26,847 nucleotides of DNA from Bacillota bacterium (GTDB taxonomy: Bacteria > Bacillota > Proteinivoracia > UBA4975), in the NCBI GenBank assembly GCA_012727415.1, contig JAAYHI010000150.1, forward strand, positions 1 to 26,847. Reading direction: 5' to 3'. How positions within the stretch are numbered: position 1 is the stretch's first letter; each line of letters opens with the position of its first letter. This document shows, in pieces, positions 14,852-22,773 of the stretch. The translations under genes and the position numbers were made by a program. The notes under the pieces are model-generated. The model ran no database searches, was not told where the DNA came from, and saw nothing but the letters and a program-made list of their open reading frames with translations.

Positions 14852-15985
14852 ATGACAAAACGACTGGTCGCTTTAACTCTGTGTGTGTTGTTAGTGCTGG
14901 GCCTGGCAGCATGCCGGACAGATCCCGCCACCACAGATGAGCCTGAATATAAAATTGGGATAATCACCGGCACTGTATCGCAGGGTGAAGAAGAATATCA
15001 AGCCGCCCAAAACATGGCCTCCAAGTATGGCGACATCATCGTCACCGCCACCTACCCCGATAACTTTGCTTCCGAAACCGAAACAACCATCGCCAACACC
15101 GTCGCCCTCGCTTCTGACCCTGATGTCAAGGCCATTGTCTTTGTGCAGGCAGTCCCGGGAACCGCTGCCGCCATTGACAAGGTTCGGGAAACACGCCCCG
15201 ACATGCTCTTTATCGCCGGTGTAGCTGCAGAGGACCCGGCCACCATTGCCAGCAAAGCAGATATTGTGCTGCTGGTGGACGAGATCTCCATGGGCACTGC
15301 CATGCCCAAGAAGGCTGCAGAAATGGGCGCCAAGACCTTTATTCACTATTCATTCGCCCGCCATCTCTCTTATGCCACCATTGCCGCCCGCCGCAACCTG
15401 ATTATGCAGACCTGTGAAGAGCTGGGCATTGACTATTACGATGTCACTGCCCCAGATCCCCTGGGCGACTCGGGGGTATCCGGTGCCCAGCAATTCATCC
15501 TGGAAGATGTCCCCCGGCAAATTGAACGCTTTGGCAAGGATACGGCATTCTTCTCCACCAACTGCGCCATGCAGGAGCCCCTCATTCGCTCTGTCCTGGA
15601 AGGAGGCGCCATCTATCCCCAGCAATGCTGTCCCAGCCCGTACCATGGTTACCCCGCAGCCTTAAATATTGATGTCAGCGACCATGAAGGGGACATTGAG
15701 TACATGCTGGAAGCCATCGGCAAAGTGCTGAAAGAGCATGGGCAGGAGGGCAGGATGTCCACCTGGGGCGTCGCCGTCAACATGCTGATGATTGAAGCCG
15801 GGGTGGAATACGCCATTGAATTCCTGGAAGGCAGGACCGCCGGGCGCGTAGACGAATCTGTCCTCTTCCCCATCATCGATAAAATCGGCAAAGGGGGAAC
15901 CAAGGTCAGCACCTATGAGGAAAATGGCGTCCCCATCGACAACTTCTACCTGATTCTCTGCGATTACCACGACTTCAGCAAGTAA
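14852..15985 (+). CDS. ABC importer substrate-binding lipoprotein resembling DUF3798 family
   Basis: The 377-residue protein has a lipoprotein signal peptide ending LAAC with Cys21, then a periplasmic-binding-protein fold beginning YKIGIITGTVSQGEEEYQ (33-50). The phrases VTATYPDNFASE, DVKAIVFVQAVPGTAAAIDKV, KTFIHYSFARHLSY, GAQQFILEDVPRQ and FSTNCAMQEPLI are, from memory, those of DUF3798 proteins, whose ligand is not established to my knowledge. Followed by a double ATPase and two permeases, it is most simply the receptor of that importer. The ATG at 14852 has AAGGAGGG 7 bases upstream and puts the signal peptide at the N-terminus; an ATG 57 bases further up is in frame but unnatural. Confidence 0.85.
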   Translation: MTKRLVALTLCVLLVLGLAACRTDPATTDEPEYKIGIITGTVSQGEEEYQAAQNMASKYGDIIVTATYPDNFASETETTIANTVALASDPDVKAIVFVQAVPGTAAAIDKVRETRPDMLFIAGVAAEDPATIASKADIVLLVDEISMGTAMPKKAAEMGAKTFIHYSFARHLSYATIAARRNLIMQTCEELGIDYYDVTAPDPLGDSGVSGAQQFILEDVPRQIERFGKDTAFFSTNCAMQEPLIRSVLEGGAIYPQQCCPSPYHGYPAALNIDVSDHEGDIEYMLEAIGKVLKEHGQEGRMSTWGVAVNMLMIEAGVEYAIEFLEGRTAGRVDESVLFPIIDKIGKGGTKVSTYEENGVPIDNFYLILCDYHDFSK

Positions 15986-15998
15986 CATCCGGTTAATT

Positions 15999-16023
15999 CG
16001 CCGGCCTGCTGAGCAAGCCGGCG
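15999..16023 (+). terminator. Intra-operon hairpin between lipoprotein and ATPase genes
   Basis: A 7-bp GC stem (15999-16005 with 16017-16023) is followed by ATTTATTCTT, a poor T run. Such a hairpin between a binding-protein gene and the transporter genes commonly protects the upstream message or lets only part of transcription through, so that more receptor than transporter is made. This role is inferred. Confidence 0.45.
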
Positions 16024-16052
16024 GATTTATTCTTATCCCAGGGGGGGGGAAA

Positions 16053-17624
16053 ATGCAAAGTCAATTCCTCTTGCACATGAAAAATATCTCCAAGGAATTC
16101 TTCGGCAACCCCGTCCTCAAAAACGTCAACTTTCAGGTAAGGCCGGGTGAAGTCCATGCCCTGGTGGGAGAGAACGGTGCCGGCAAATCTACATTGATGA
16201 ACATCCTCTTTGGCATGCCTGTCATTCACAGCACCGGAGGCTTTCAAGGGGAGATAGAAATCAATGGTCAACCCGTCGCCTTTGACTCCCCCCATCAGGC
16301 TTTGGACTATGGCATCGGCATGGTGCATCAGGAATTCATGCTCATTCCTGAATTCACTGTCACTGAAAACATCAAGGTAGGCCGGGAGATCAGCCAGCCT
16401 TCCCTGTTGAGCAGGGTATTCGGCAAGGAGCTGGAGACCCTGGACAGGGAAAAGATGGCTTGGGATGCCCGGATTGCCCTGGAGGAAATCGGCCTCAACA
16501 TTGAGGAGCACACTCTGGTGGCGGGCTTGCCGGTGGGATACAAGCAGTTTGTCGAGATTGCCCGGGAAATCGATAAAACCGGAATTAAGCTGCTGGTCTT
16601 TGATGAACCTTCTGCAGTCCTCACTGAAAGTGAAGCGGAAAAATTGCTCAACATTATGCGGCATATCGCCAGGAAAAATATCGGGATTATCTTGATTACC
16701 CATCGCCTTGGCGAAGTCATGGCCTATGCAGACAGCGTCTCGGTGCTCAGGGACGGAGAGCTGGTAATGCGGGCGGAAATCAAAGACACCAACATCCTGG
16801 AAATTGCCGAGAAAATGATTGGCCGCAAAATTGAGCGCTTCGTAGACTCTGCTGCAGGCCACCATGATTCCAGGGAGATTGCCCTGTCCCTGCGTAATTT
16901 CCACGTGGATATGCCCGGGGAAATGGTGCGGGGCATAGATCTGGACATATGGCAGGGAGAGATTTTCGGCATCGGCGGCCTGGCCGGCCAGGGGAAACTG
17001 GGTATAGCCAACGGCATAATGGGTTTATACAGCAGCCGAGGTGAAGCCGAGATCTTTGGCCGTAAATTCAACCCCAATAAGCTGGGGGCAGCCCTGGCCA
17101 ACGACATTGCCTTCGTCTCAGAAGACCGCAGGGGGGTAGGCCTCTTGCTGAATCAGTCCATTGAACATAACCTGGTCTTTTCTGCAATGCACACCCGCAA
17201 TGAGTTCCTGTTGGACCTGAAGATTGTCAAGCTCTACCATCGGAGCAAGGGAAGAAAGCATGCTCTGGATATGATTAAGCTTCTGGACATCCGCTGTACG
17301 GGGCCGCGGCAGAAGACAGGCAGCCTTTCCGGCGGCAACCAGCAGAAAGTCTGCCTGGCAAGGGCCTTGACTCTGAAGCCAAAAATACTGATTGTCTCTG
17401 AGCCCACCCGGGGCATTGATATCGGAGCGAAAAAGCTGGTGCTGGAGTACCTGGTGCACCTCAATCGTCAACTGGGGATGACGATAATCATCATCAGCTC
17501 CGAACTGGTGGAACTCCGTTCCCTCTGCCAGCGCATCGCCATCATTGCCGGCGGCAAGGTGGCGAGGATTTTGCAGCCTGACGCCCCCGACGCTGAGTTC
17601 GGCCTGGCCATGTCCGGCGGCTAG
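16053..17624 (+). CDS. ABC importer ATP-binding protein with two nucleotide-binding domains (RbsA/MglA/NupO-like)
   Basis: The 523-residue protein has two fused ATPase domains. Domain 1 has Walker A GENGAGKST (39-47), Q-loop HQE (92-94), a degenerate signature LPVGYKQ (159-165, for LSxGQ), Walker B LLVFDEP (180-186) and switch His217. Domain 2 has an eroded Walker A GLAGQGKLG (309-317), a good signature LSGGNQQ (425-431) and Walker B ILIVSEP with Ser for Asp (445-451). In this family domain 2 is typically the poor site, so one composite site (Walker A of domain 1 with signature of domain 2) should be active. ATG 16053 follows a run of G; an ATG eight codons on is an alternative. It energises the two permeases downstream. 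Confidence 0.93.
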   Translation: MQSQFLLHMKNISKEFFGNPVLKNVNFQVRPGEVHALVGENGAGKSTLMNILFGMPVIHSTGGFQGEIEINGQPVAFDSPHQALDYGIGMVHQEFMLIPEFTVTENIKVGREISQPSLLSRVFGKELETLDREKMAWDARIALEEIGLNIEEHTLVAGLPVGYKQFVEIAREIDKTGIKLLVFDEPSAVLTESEAEKLLNIMRHIARKNIGIILITHRLGEVMAYADSVSVLRDGELVMRAEIKDTNILEIAEKMIGRKIERFVDSAAGHHDSREIALSLRNFHVDMPGEMVRGIDLDIWQGEIFGIGGLAGQGKLGIANGIMGLYSSRGEAEIFGRKFNPNKLGAALANDIAFVSEDRRGVGLLLNQSIEHNLVFSAMHTRNEFLLDLKIVKLYHRSKGRKHALDMIKLLDIRCTGPRQKTGSLSGGNQQKVCLARALTLKPKILIVSEPTRGIDIGAKKLVLEYLVHLNRQLGMTIIIISSELVELRSLCQRIAIIAGGKVARILQPDAPDAEFGLAMSGG

Positions 17625-17661
17625 GCTGCCAGGATTATTTCACTGCCGGGAGGGAGAAAAT

Positions 17662-18732
17662 TTGTTTCCTTGGTTAAGAAAAGTACTTGCCAATATCAGC
17701 CTGCCCCATCTCATCATCGTCGCCTTTTTCCTCATCCTGCTTTGCTCCGCCGCACCCCTGGGCCTGAGCATCCCCAGTCTCATCAGCGATACCCTGCGGC
17801 GCTGGGCAATGTACGGCATTCTCGTCCTCGCCATGGTGCCTGCAATACAAAGCGGCATTGGTCCTAATTTCGGCATTTCCCTGGGAATTGTCGGGGGACT
17901 CCTGGGGGCAACCATCAGCATTGAAATGGGCCTGACCAACCCCTGGGCTGCCGTCGCCGTCGCCATGGCCATCGGGGGCGCTATCGCCAGTGTCCTGGGC
18001 ATTCTCTACGGACTGCTGTTAAACAGAGTGAAAGGATCGGAAATGACGGTCTCAACCTATGTGGGTTTTTCGGTCATCGCCTTTATGAATATCATGTGGC
18101 TGTCGCTGCCTTTTTCCAAGGGGACCCTGATCTGGCCCCTGGGGGGAATGGGGATGCGCAATAATATCAGCTTAGTGGACAGTTTCGGCCATGTCTTTAA
18201 CAACTGGTTCTCCTTTCACCTCTTTGGCGGAGAAGAAACTGGCATCTTCGTTCCCACCGGTTTGATCATTGTCTTCCTTGCCTCCTGCCTGCTGATGGGG
18301 CTCTTCCTGAGAAGCAAGACGGGAATTGCAATGAGCGCAGCCGGGGAAAACCCCGCCTTCACCAGGGCGGCGGGCATCAATGTCGACAAGATGCGCATCA
18401 TTGGCACGGCAATCTCCACCGCATTGGGTGCCATAGGCATTATCGTCTACGCCCAAAGCTACGGTTTTTTGCAGTTGTACAATGCCCCGCTGATGATGGG
18501 CTTTCATTGCGTAGCCGCCATCCTCATCGGTGGTGCCAGCACCAAGAAAGCAACCATCGCCAATGTCTTAGTTGGCACCTTTCTCTTCCAGGGCATCCTG
18601 GCAGTGGCCCTGCCGGTGGTCAATAAGATCCTCCCCGAAAGCAACCTGCCCGATGTAATCAGAATAATCATCTCCAATGGCATAATTCTCTTTGCCCTCA
18701 GCAAGGCAAAAGGAGGCGAAGTCAGTGGGTAG
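17662..18732 (+). CDS. ABC importer permease, RbsC/BMP type, first subunit
   Basis: The 356-residue protein is highly hydrophobic with roughly eight to ten membrane helices and belongs to the branched-chain amino acid/ribose/nucleoside permease superfamily (BPD_transp_2). The cytoplasmic loop that contacts the ATPase reads GENPAFTRAAGINVDKMR, the usual form. The start is set at TTG 17662-17664, 8 bases after GGAGG and 37 bp beyond the ATPase stop; an upstream in-frame ATG at 17545 lies inside the ATPase gene and would give an un-membrane-like N-terminus. The 3' end overlaps the next permease gene by 8 bp, so the two are coupled and likely form a heterodimeric channel. Confidence 0.9.
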   Translation: MFPWLRKVLANISLPHLIIVAFFLILLCSAAPLGLSIPSLISDTLRRWAMYGILVLAMVPAIQSGIGPNFGISLGIVGGLLGATISIEMGLTNPWAAVAVAMAIGGAIASVLGILYGLLLNRVKGSEMTVSTYVGFSVIAFMNIMWLSLPFSKGTLIWPLGGMGMRNNISLVDSFGHVFNNWFSFHLFGGEETGIFVPTGLIIVFLASCLLMGLFLRSKTGIAMSAAGENPAFTRAAGINVDKMRIIGTAISTALGAIGIIVYAQSYGFLQLYNAPLMMGFHCVAAILIGGASTKKATIANVLVGTFLFQGILAVALPVVNKILPESNLPDVIRIIISNGIILFALSKAKGGEVSG

Positions 18733-20164
18733 GGTAAAAGACATACTCCTCAGGACTGTCCTCAACAACAAAGTGGTCATCCTCTTTGCCATACTGTGCA
18801 TAGCTGCCATCTATACTGCTCAAAACCCCCTCACCTTTGTTGCCTCGGAACTCTTTACCCGCATTGGCCGCAACGGGTTCATGGTCCTGGCCCTGCTCAT
18901 TCCCGTCCTCGCCGGCATGGGCCTGAACTTCGGCATTGTCATCGGCGCCATTGCCGCTCAAATCGCAGTATTTTGGACGGTCTATTGGGGCTTCGAAGGC
19001 AGCAGCGGCTTCCTCCTCTGCCTGCTCCTCTCCACGCCCCTGGCCATCTTCTTCGGCTGGTTGGTAGGCAAGCTCTTTAACCGCATGAAAGGGGCAGAGA
19101 TGATAGCCGGCCTCATTCTCGGCTATTTTGCCGATGGTCTGTACCAACTCTTTTTCCTCTACATCATCGGCGGCATCATCCCGGTGTCCAACCCCCGCCT
19201 CATAATCTCCGGAGGCATTGGCGTCAAAAATACCATTGACCTGACGGGAAACCTCAAGTATTCCCTGGACAATATTAGTTCCGGAAGTATGCTCACAATC
19301 GCCTGCGGAGCAGTTATCCTGGTCACAGTAGTGAAGATTATAGCGGCGCTGGCGAAAAGGGAAGGGATACCGAAAAAAACCTGGCTTGCCCTGGCAGGGG
19401 CGCTAATAATGCTGGGCCTGGTCATGCTCCCCCCTGTCAGCAAACTGCTATCAGCCCGGCGACTGCTACTGCTCCATGGGGTGCTGCTGGCCCTGGCAGC
19501 CGTCATTGCCAAGCAAGCCTGGCTAATGATCAACAACCGCCTCATTGGCCGCCGCAAGGACTATCCCCTGGGTCCCCGCTTCTTCCTCATCGCCCTGGCT
19601 CTGGCAGGAGTGCTGCTCACCTGCCTTAAGCCGGCAGAGGAAATCCTCATGTCAGTGGAAATCCCCATTGCCACCTACCTCTGTATCCTCGGCCTTTACC
19701 TGTTCAATGCCGCCCTGTTAAAGACAAGACTGGGCCAGAATATGCGCACCGTGGGGCAAAGCCAGACAGTCGCTCACGCGGCAGGCATCGATGTAAACAG
19801 AACCCGGATAATCGCCATGATTATTTCCACCACCCTGGCCTGTTGGGGGCAGCTCATTTACCTGCAAAATATCGGCACCTTTTCCACCTACGGCGCCCAC
19901 ACCCAGGTGGGGCAATATGCCATTGCCGCCTTGCTGGTAGGAGGGGCTTCGGTGCAAAAAGCTACCGCCAAACAAGCAGTCATTGGCGTCATTCTCTTTC
20001 ACACCCTGTTCATTGTTGCTCCCCAGGCCGGCAAGGAGCTGTTTAACAACGCCCAGCTGGGCGAGTATTTCCGGGTCTTTGTCGCCTATGGCGTCATTGC
20101 AGTCTCCCTGGCCATGCATGCCTGGAAAACGGCAATGAAACCGAAAAAACCGCTGGAAGCATAA
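18725..20164 (+). CDS. ABC importer permease, RbsC/BMP type, second and enlarged subunit
   Basis: The 479-residue protein belongs to the same permease superfamily; its coupling loop reads VGQSQTVAHAAGIDVNRTR. It is about 120 residues longer than its partner. The excess lies mainly between about residues 205 and 310, where two or three additional hydrophobic segments alternate with basic stretches (LAKREGIPKKTW, NNRLIGRRKDYP). The start is GTG 18725-18727, 8 bases after AGGAGG (18711-18716) and overlapping the end of the first permease gene. A terminator follows directly, making this the last gene of the importer operon. Confidence 0.9.
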   Translation: MGRVKDILLRTVLNNKVVILFAILCIAAIYTAQNPLTFVASELFTRIGRNGFMVLALLIPVLAGMGLNFGIVIGAIAAQIAVFWTVYWGFEGSSGFLLCLLLSTPLAIFFGWLVGKLFNRMKGAEMIAGLILGYFADGLYQLFFLYIIGGIIPVSNPRLIISGGIGVKNTIDLTGNLKYSLDNISSGSMLTIACGAVILVTVVKIIAALAKREGIPKKTWLALAGALIMLGLVMLPPVSKLLSARRLLLLHGVLLALAAVIAKQAWLMINNRLIGRRKDYPLGPRFFLIALALAGVLLTCLKPAEEILMSVEIPIATYLCILGLYLFNAALLKTRLGQNMRTVGQSQTVAHAAGIDVNRTRIIAMIISTTLACWGQLIYLQNIGTFSTYGAHTQVGQYAIAALLVGGASVQKATAKQAVIGVILFHTLFIVAPQAGKELFNNAQLGEYFRVFVAYGVIAVSLAMHAWKTAMKPKKPLEA

Positions 20165-20168
20165 ATTT

Positions 20169-20204
20169 AAGCCGCTGGGAGCTGAATCGCTCAGCGGCTT
20201 TTTT
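20169..20204 (+). terminator. Rho-independent terminator of the ABC importer operon
   Basis: A 9-bp stem (20169-20177, AAGCCGCTG, with 20192-20200, CAGCGGCTT) is followed by a T run extending to 20204. It begins 4 bp after the permease stop codon. Confidence 0.88.
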
Positions 20205-20274
20205 GTTGAGAATATAGTCTGAACTCTTGGGAAATATATGTAGGATTATGGATGCTTTTACCGCAGCAGAAATA

Positions 20275-20303
20275 TTGGCGAAACCGCAATCTTAGGCTAA
20301 AAT
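20275..20303 (+). promoter_or_regulatory. Sigma-A promoter of the D,D-carboxypeptidase gene
   Basis: TTGGCG (20275-20280) and TAAAAT (20298-20303) are separated by exactly 17 bp and match consensus at 4 and 5 of 6 positions. The leader to the ATG at 20334 would be about 24 bases. Confidence 0.6.
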
Positions 20304-20333
20304 AGTACAAGCACTTGAGAAAGGGTTTTTCTT

Positions 20334-21680
20334 ATGAAACCGGTTGTCAAAAAAGTAATAATCTCTCTCCTCATCCTCGCATGTTTTTTCCCAGCCTTTG
20401 CAGCCGCAGGACAGGAGCCGGAAATTGAATCCCAGGCCGCGGTTCTTTTCGAACCCCACTCCGGGAAAATCCTCTACGCAAAAAACCACCTGCAAAGGAT
20501 GTATCCCGCCAGTACGACAAAAATTCTTACCGCCCTCCTGGCGGTGGAGATGGGAGATTTAGACGCCATAGTGACTGTTGGCTCAGAATTACATTTAGTG
20601 TCCCCCGGCAGCAGTCTCGCCCACCTCAGCATCGGCGATACCATATCCCTCAAGGACTTAATATATGGCCTCATGCTGCCCTCAGGCAATGATGCCGCCT
20701 ATGTCATTGCCACTCATCTTGCCCGGCAAAAGACGGGAAACCCCATGCTGCCCCCTGCTGAAGCCATTGTCGTTTTCAGTGACATGATGAATGCCCGGGC
20801 CCGGGAATTGGGGGCAATGGACTCCAATTTTTCCTGCCCCGACGGCTTTCATGCTGATGACCACTATACCACTGCCTACGACCTGGCGCTCATTGCCACA
20901 GAAGCCATGAAAAACCCCTTCCTTCGCAACCTGGCAACCACCACCCACTACCATCCCGCCTCCTGGAAAGGACGCAAGGCGCAGGACTGGAGAAACTACA
21001 ACTGGCTTCTGCATCCCGACAGCAAATTTTATTATCCCGCTGCCACCGGCCTGAAAACCGGCTATACCGGTATGGCAGGGTTTTGTTTGGTCAGTTCCGG
21101 CAGCCGGGAAAACATGGAGCTAATAGCCGTATGCTTAAACGGCACTGAAGACGGTCGCTGGCATGACACCATAGCCTTGCTGGACTACGGCTTCTCCGCC
21201 TTTACCTGGTTTCAGCCGGTAGAGCCCATGGAAGAAATCTGCACTATCAATCTTCTCAACAGCGACTGGCACCAGCCAGACAGCCTCCCTCTCGTTGCCG
21301 CAGCAGGCTTCTCCGACCTCTTTGCCCGGGAAGATATTGACGCCATCAAAAGAGAAGTAATCATTGATGAAGCACTGTTGGAATTGACACCCGAGGACCC
21401 AGTTCCCGTTACCGAGCCCTCAGAGTATACCTTACTTGCCTCCCTCTCCAGGGGACAGGTTGTAGGCAAAGTCAGATACACTCTCCACGGCCAGGAATTG
21501 TTTACAGCAGATTTACTGGCCACGGCCCCAGTGGATCCATTGCCCTGGTGGCGGACAACAAAAGCTCTGGTCCCTATTGGCCTTGGGCTCATATTGGTTT
21601 CTCTCCTTGCCCTCTTCTTCAAAAAACCCCCCAGGGGGAATAAAGCTAATATTTTCCCCCTTGAGGAAGGAATTCAATAA
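20334..21680 (+). CDS. Serine-type D-alanyl-D-alanine carboxypeptidase (DacF/PBP5 class)
   Basis: The 448-residue enzyme trims the terminal D-Ala from peptidoglycan stem peptides outside the cell. It has a signal peptide (residues 1 to about 25, ending AFAAAG) and the three active-site motifs of penicillin-binding proteins: STTK (60-63, nucleophile Ser60), SGN (117-119) and KTG (241-243). The peptidase S11 C-terminal beta domain (about 295-400) and a C-terminal membrane helix (about 415-432) followed by KKPPRGNK complete it. A true transmembrane C-terminal anchor rather than an amphipathic helix is a small oddity. Start ATG 20334 is preceded by AAAGGG at 8 bases. Role in vegetative wall or in spore cortex cannot be told from sequence. 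Confidence 0.94.
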   Translation: MKPVVKKVIISLLILACFFPAFAAAGQEPEIESQAAVLFEPHSGKILYAKNHLQRMYPASTTKILTALLAVEMGDLDAIVTVGSELHLVSPGSSLAHLSIGDTISLKDLIYGLMLPSGNDAAYVIATHLARQKTGNPMLPPAEAIVVFSDMMNARARELGAMDSNFSCPDGFHADDHYTTAYDLALIATEAMKNPFLRNLATTTHYHPASWKGRKAQDWRNYNWLLHPDSKFYYPAATGLKTGYTGMAGFCLVSSGSRENMELIAVCLNGTEDGRWHDTIALLDYGFSAFTWFQPVEPMEEICTINLLNSDWHQPDSLPLVAAAGFSDLFAREDIDAIKREVIIDEALLELTPEDPVPVTEPSEYTLLASLSRGQVVGKVRYTLHGQELFTADLLATAPVDPLPWWRTTKALVPIGLGLILVSLLALFFKKPPRGNKANIFPLEEGIQ

Positions 21681-21710
21681 ACCCACGGCGAATACTTATC
21701 CAAGCCCCAT

Positions 21711-21735
21711 AGCCCGGTGCTCCAGCCCCGGGTTT
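21711..21735 (+). terminator. Weak hairpin after the carboxypeptidase gene
   Basis: A 7-bp stem with one G-U pair (21711-21717 with 21728-21734, loop of 10) is followed by only TTTATG. It may attenuate transcription, but read-through into the Mrr-like gene is likely; the ribosome binding site follows soon after. Confidence 0.3.
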
Positions 21736-21762
21736 ATGCTACGTAAGGAGGAGTAATATAAT

Positions 21763-22698
21763 ATGGAAGAGGTAGTTACAATTATAAAAGAGTTATTTCA
21801 AGATATTGCTTCTGCTTTGAATATATCGACGGAAATACTCCTCTATATTTTTCTGGGAGTGCTCGTTGTCCTGCTCATCCTCTTAATGGTTTTTAATAAA
21901 AAACCCTCCGGGGAAAAAAAGCCCAAGAAGGCAAAAGAAAAAGGCCCCAAGAAGGATTCGGATTTTTGGGAAGTAGGGCCCGAACCTGTCATTGTATATG
22001 AACGGGATAAACTGGCGGAGAAGCCAGAGCCGGAACCGGAATTGGACCTCAAGCTGGATCTTACCCCGCCGGAGCCCCAAGACCAGTCCCAGCCCAAGTT
22101 CGAGTATACCCCTGAACCCGAAGTTCAGCCTGAACCGAAGTTTGAATTTAAGCCGGAACCAGATTTTCAGCCCAAACCTGAATTTAAACTGCAGTCCGAT
22201 TTGCCTCCCGAGCCGGAGCCACTTCCTGTCTCAGATATTTCGCCCTTCCAACGCTATATGAGCGCTGAACCCGGCCAGGAAGAAGCAGCTACAGTCTTTA
22301 AACCCGCTCTGACCAAGGAGCCCTTGCCCCACCTCGAATCTGATTTCGCCAGCGAAGTCCTGCTGCTGTTCAGCAAACAGGGTTTTGCAATTGAAAAGGT
22401 CGTCTATCATGGGACCTATGGAGCGGATTTTATAGTCGCAGCCAAGGGTGTCAGGACCTATGTCCAAGTCAAGGACTGGAAGAAAAAAGCGACTCCCCGC
22501 ACCGTACAGGAAGCCCGCTATTATGCAAACACCCACAACTGCCACAACTCCATTCTCATTCCCTTGGCGGGCTATACAGGCGCCGCCAACCGGGAAGCAG
22601 GCCTGCGGGCAGTCATGCTTTGGAACGCCAAGACAATAAAAAAACTGCGCACCGGGGAACAAACCCTCGAAGAGTTAATCACAGCCTCAAGCTTCTAA
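21763..22698 (+). CDS. Membrane-anchored Mrr/restriction-endonuclease-like protein with Pro/Glu-rich linker
   Basis: The 311-residue protein has one membrane helix (about residues 24-44) followed by a strongly basic patch (KKPSGEKKPKKAKEKGPKK), a low-complexity linker (about 70-190) of repeated PEP/PKPEF/PEPE units, and a C-terminal domain (about 192-311). That domain carries the Mrr-type nuclease pattern GFAIEKVVYHGTYGADF then TYVQVKDW: Asp222, Gln235, Lys237, all canonical. The basic patch after the helix suggests an N-out/C-in topology, with the nuclease domain in the cytoplasm. Mrr-type domains cut DNA, often modified DNA, but no methylase or specificity gene is adjacent. ATG 21763 follows AAGGAGG. 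A terminator lies at its stop codon. Confidence 0.8.
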   Translation: MEEVVTIIKELFQDIASALNISTEILLYIFLGVLVVLLILLMVFNKKPSGEKKPKKAKEKGPKKDSDFWEVGPEPVIVYERDKLAEKPEPEPELDLKLDLTPPEPQDQSQPKFEYTPEPEVQPEPKFEFKPEPDFQPKPEFKLQSDLPPEPEPLPVSDISPFQRYMSAEPGQEEAATVFKPALTKEPLPHLESDFASEVLLLFSKQGFAIEKVVYHGTYGADFIVAAKGVRTYVQVKDWKKKATPRTVQEARYYANTHNCHNSILIPLAGYTGAANREAGLRAVMLWNAKTIKKLRTGEQTLEELITASSF

Positions 22699-22720
22699 AA
22701 GCCGGCATTAGCCGGCTTTT
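22697..22720. terminator. Bidirectional terminator between convergent genes
   Basis: A perfect 10-bp inverted repeat (22697-22706 with 22711-22720, loop ATTA) has A4 on the left and T4 on the right, so it can end transcription from both sides. It begins at the stop of the Mrr-like gene (plus strand) and lies 54 bp beyond the stop of the lysO-type gene (minus strand). Confidence 0.8.
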
Positions 22721-22726
22721 CCCTTT

Positions 22727-22755
22727 GGAAGCAAGGGGACGGTTCTGCTGCTTCC
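22727..22755. repeat. REP-like palindrome
   Basis: An inverted repeat GGAAGCA (22727-22733) and TGCTTCC (22749-22755) encloses GGGGACGGTTC. From memory, this core with flanking GAAGC/GCTTC arms resembles dispersed palindromes found between genes in several Clostridia. It is the only copy noticed in the window, so the repeat status is inferred. Confidence 0.4.
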
Positions 22756-22773
22756 AATTCTTCCAATATTAAT

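Noticed and set aside
15993..16904. Minus-strand open frame of 303 codons opposite the ABC ATPase
   Set aside because: The plus strand encodes Walker and signature motifs in full; the antisense product has no family features.
22009..22230. Repetitive DNA considered as a non-coding repeat element
   Set aside because: The repeats keep frame and encode the Pro/Glu linker of the Mrr-like protein.
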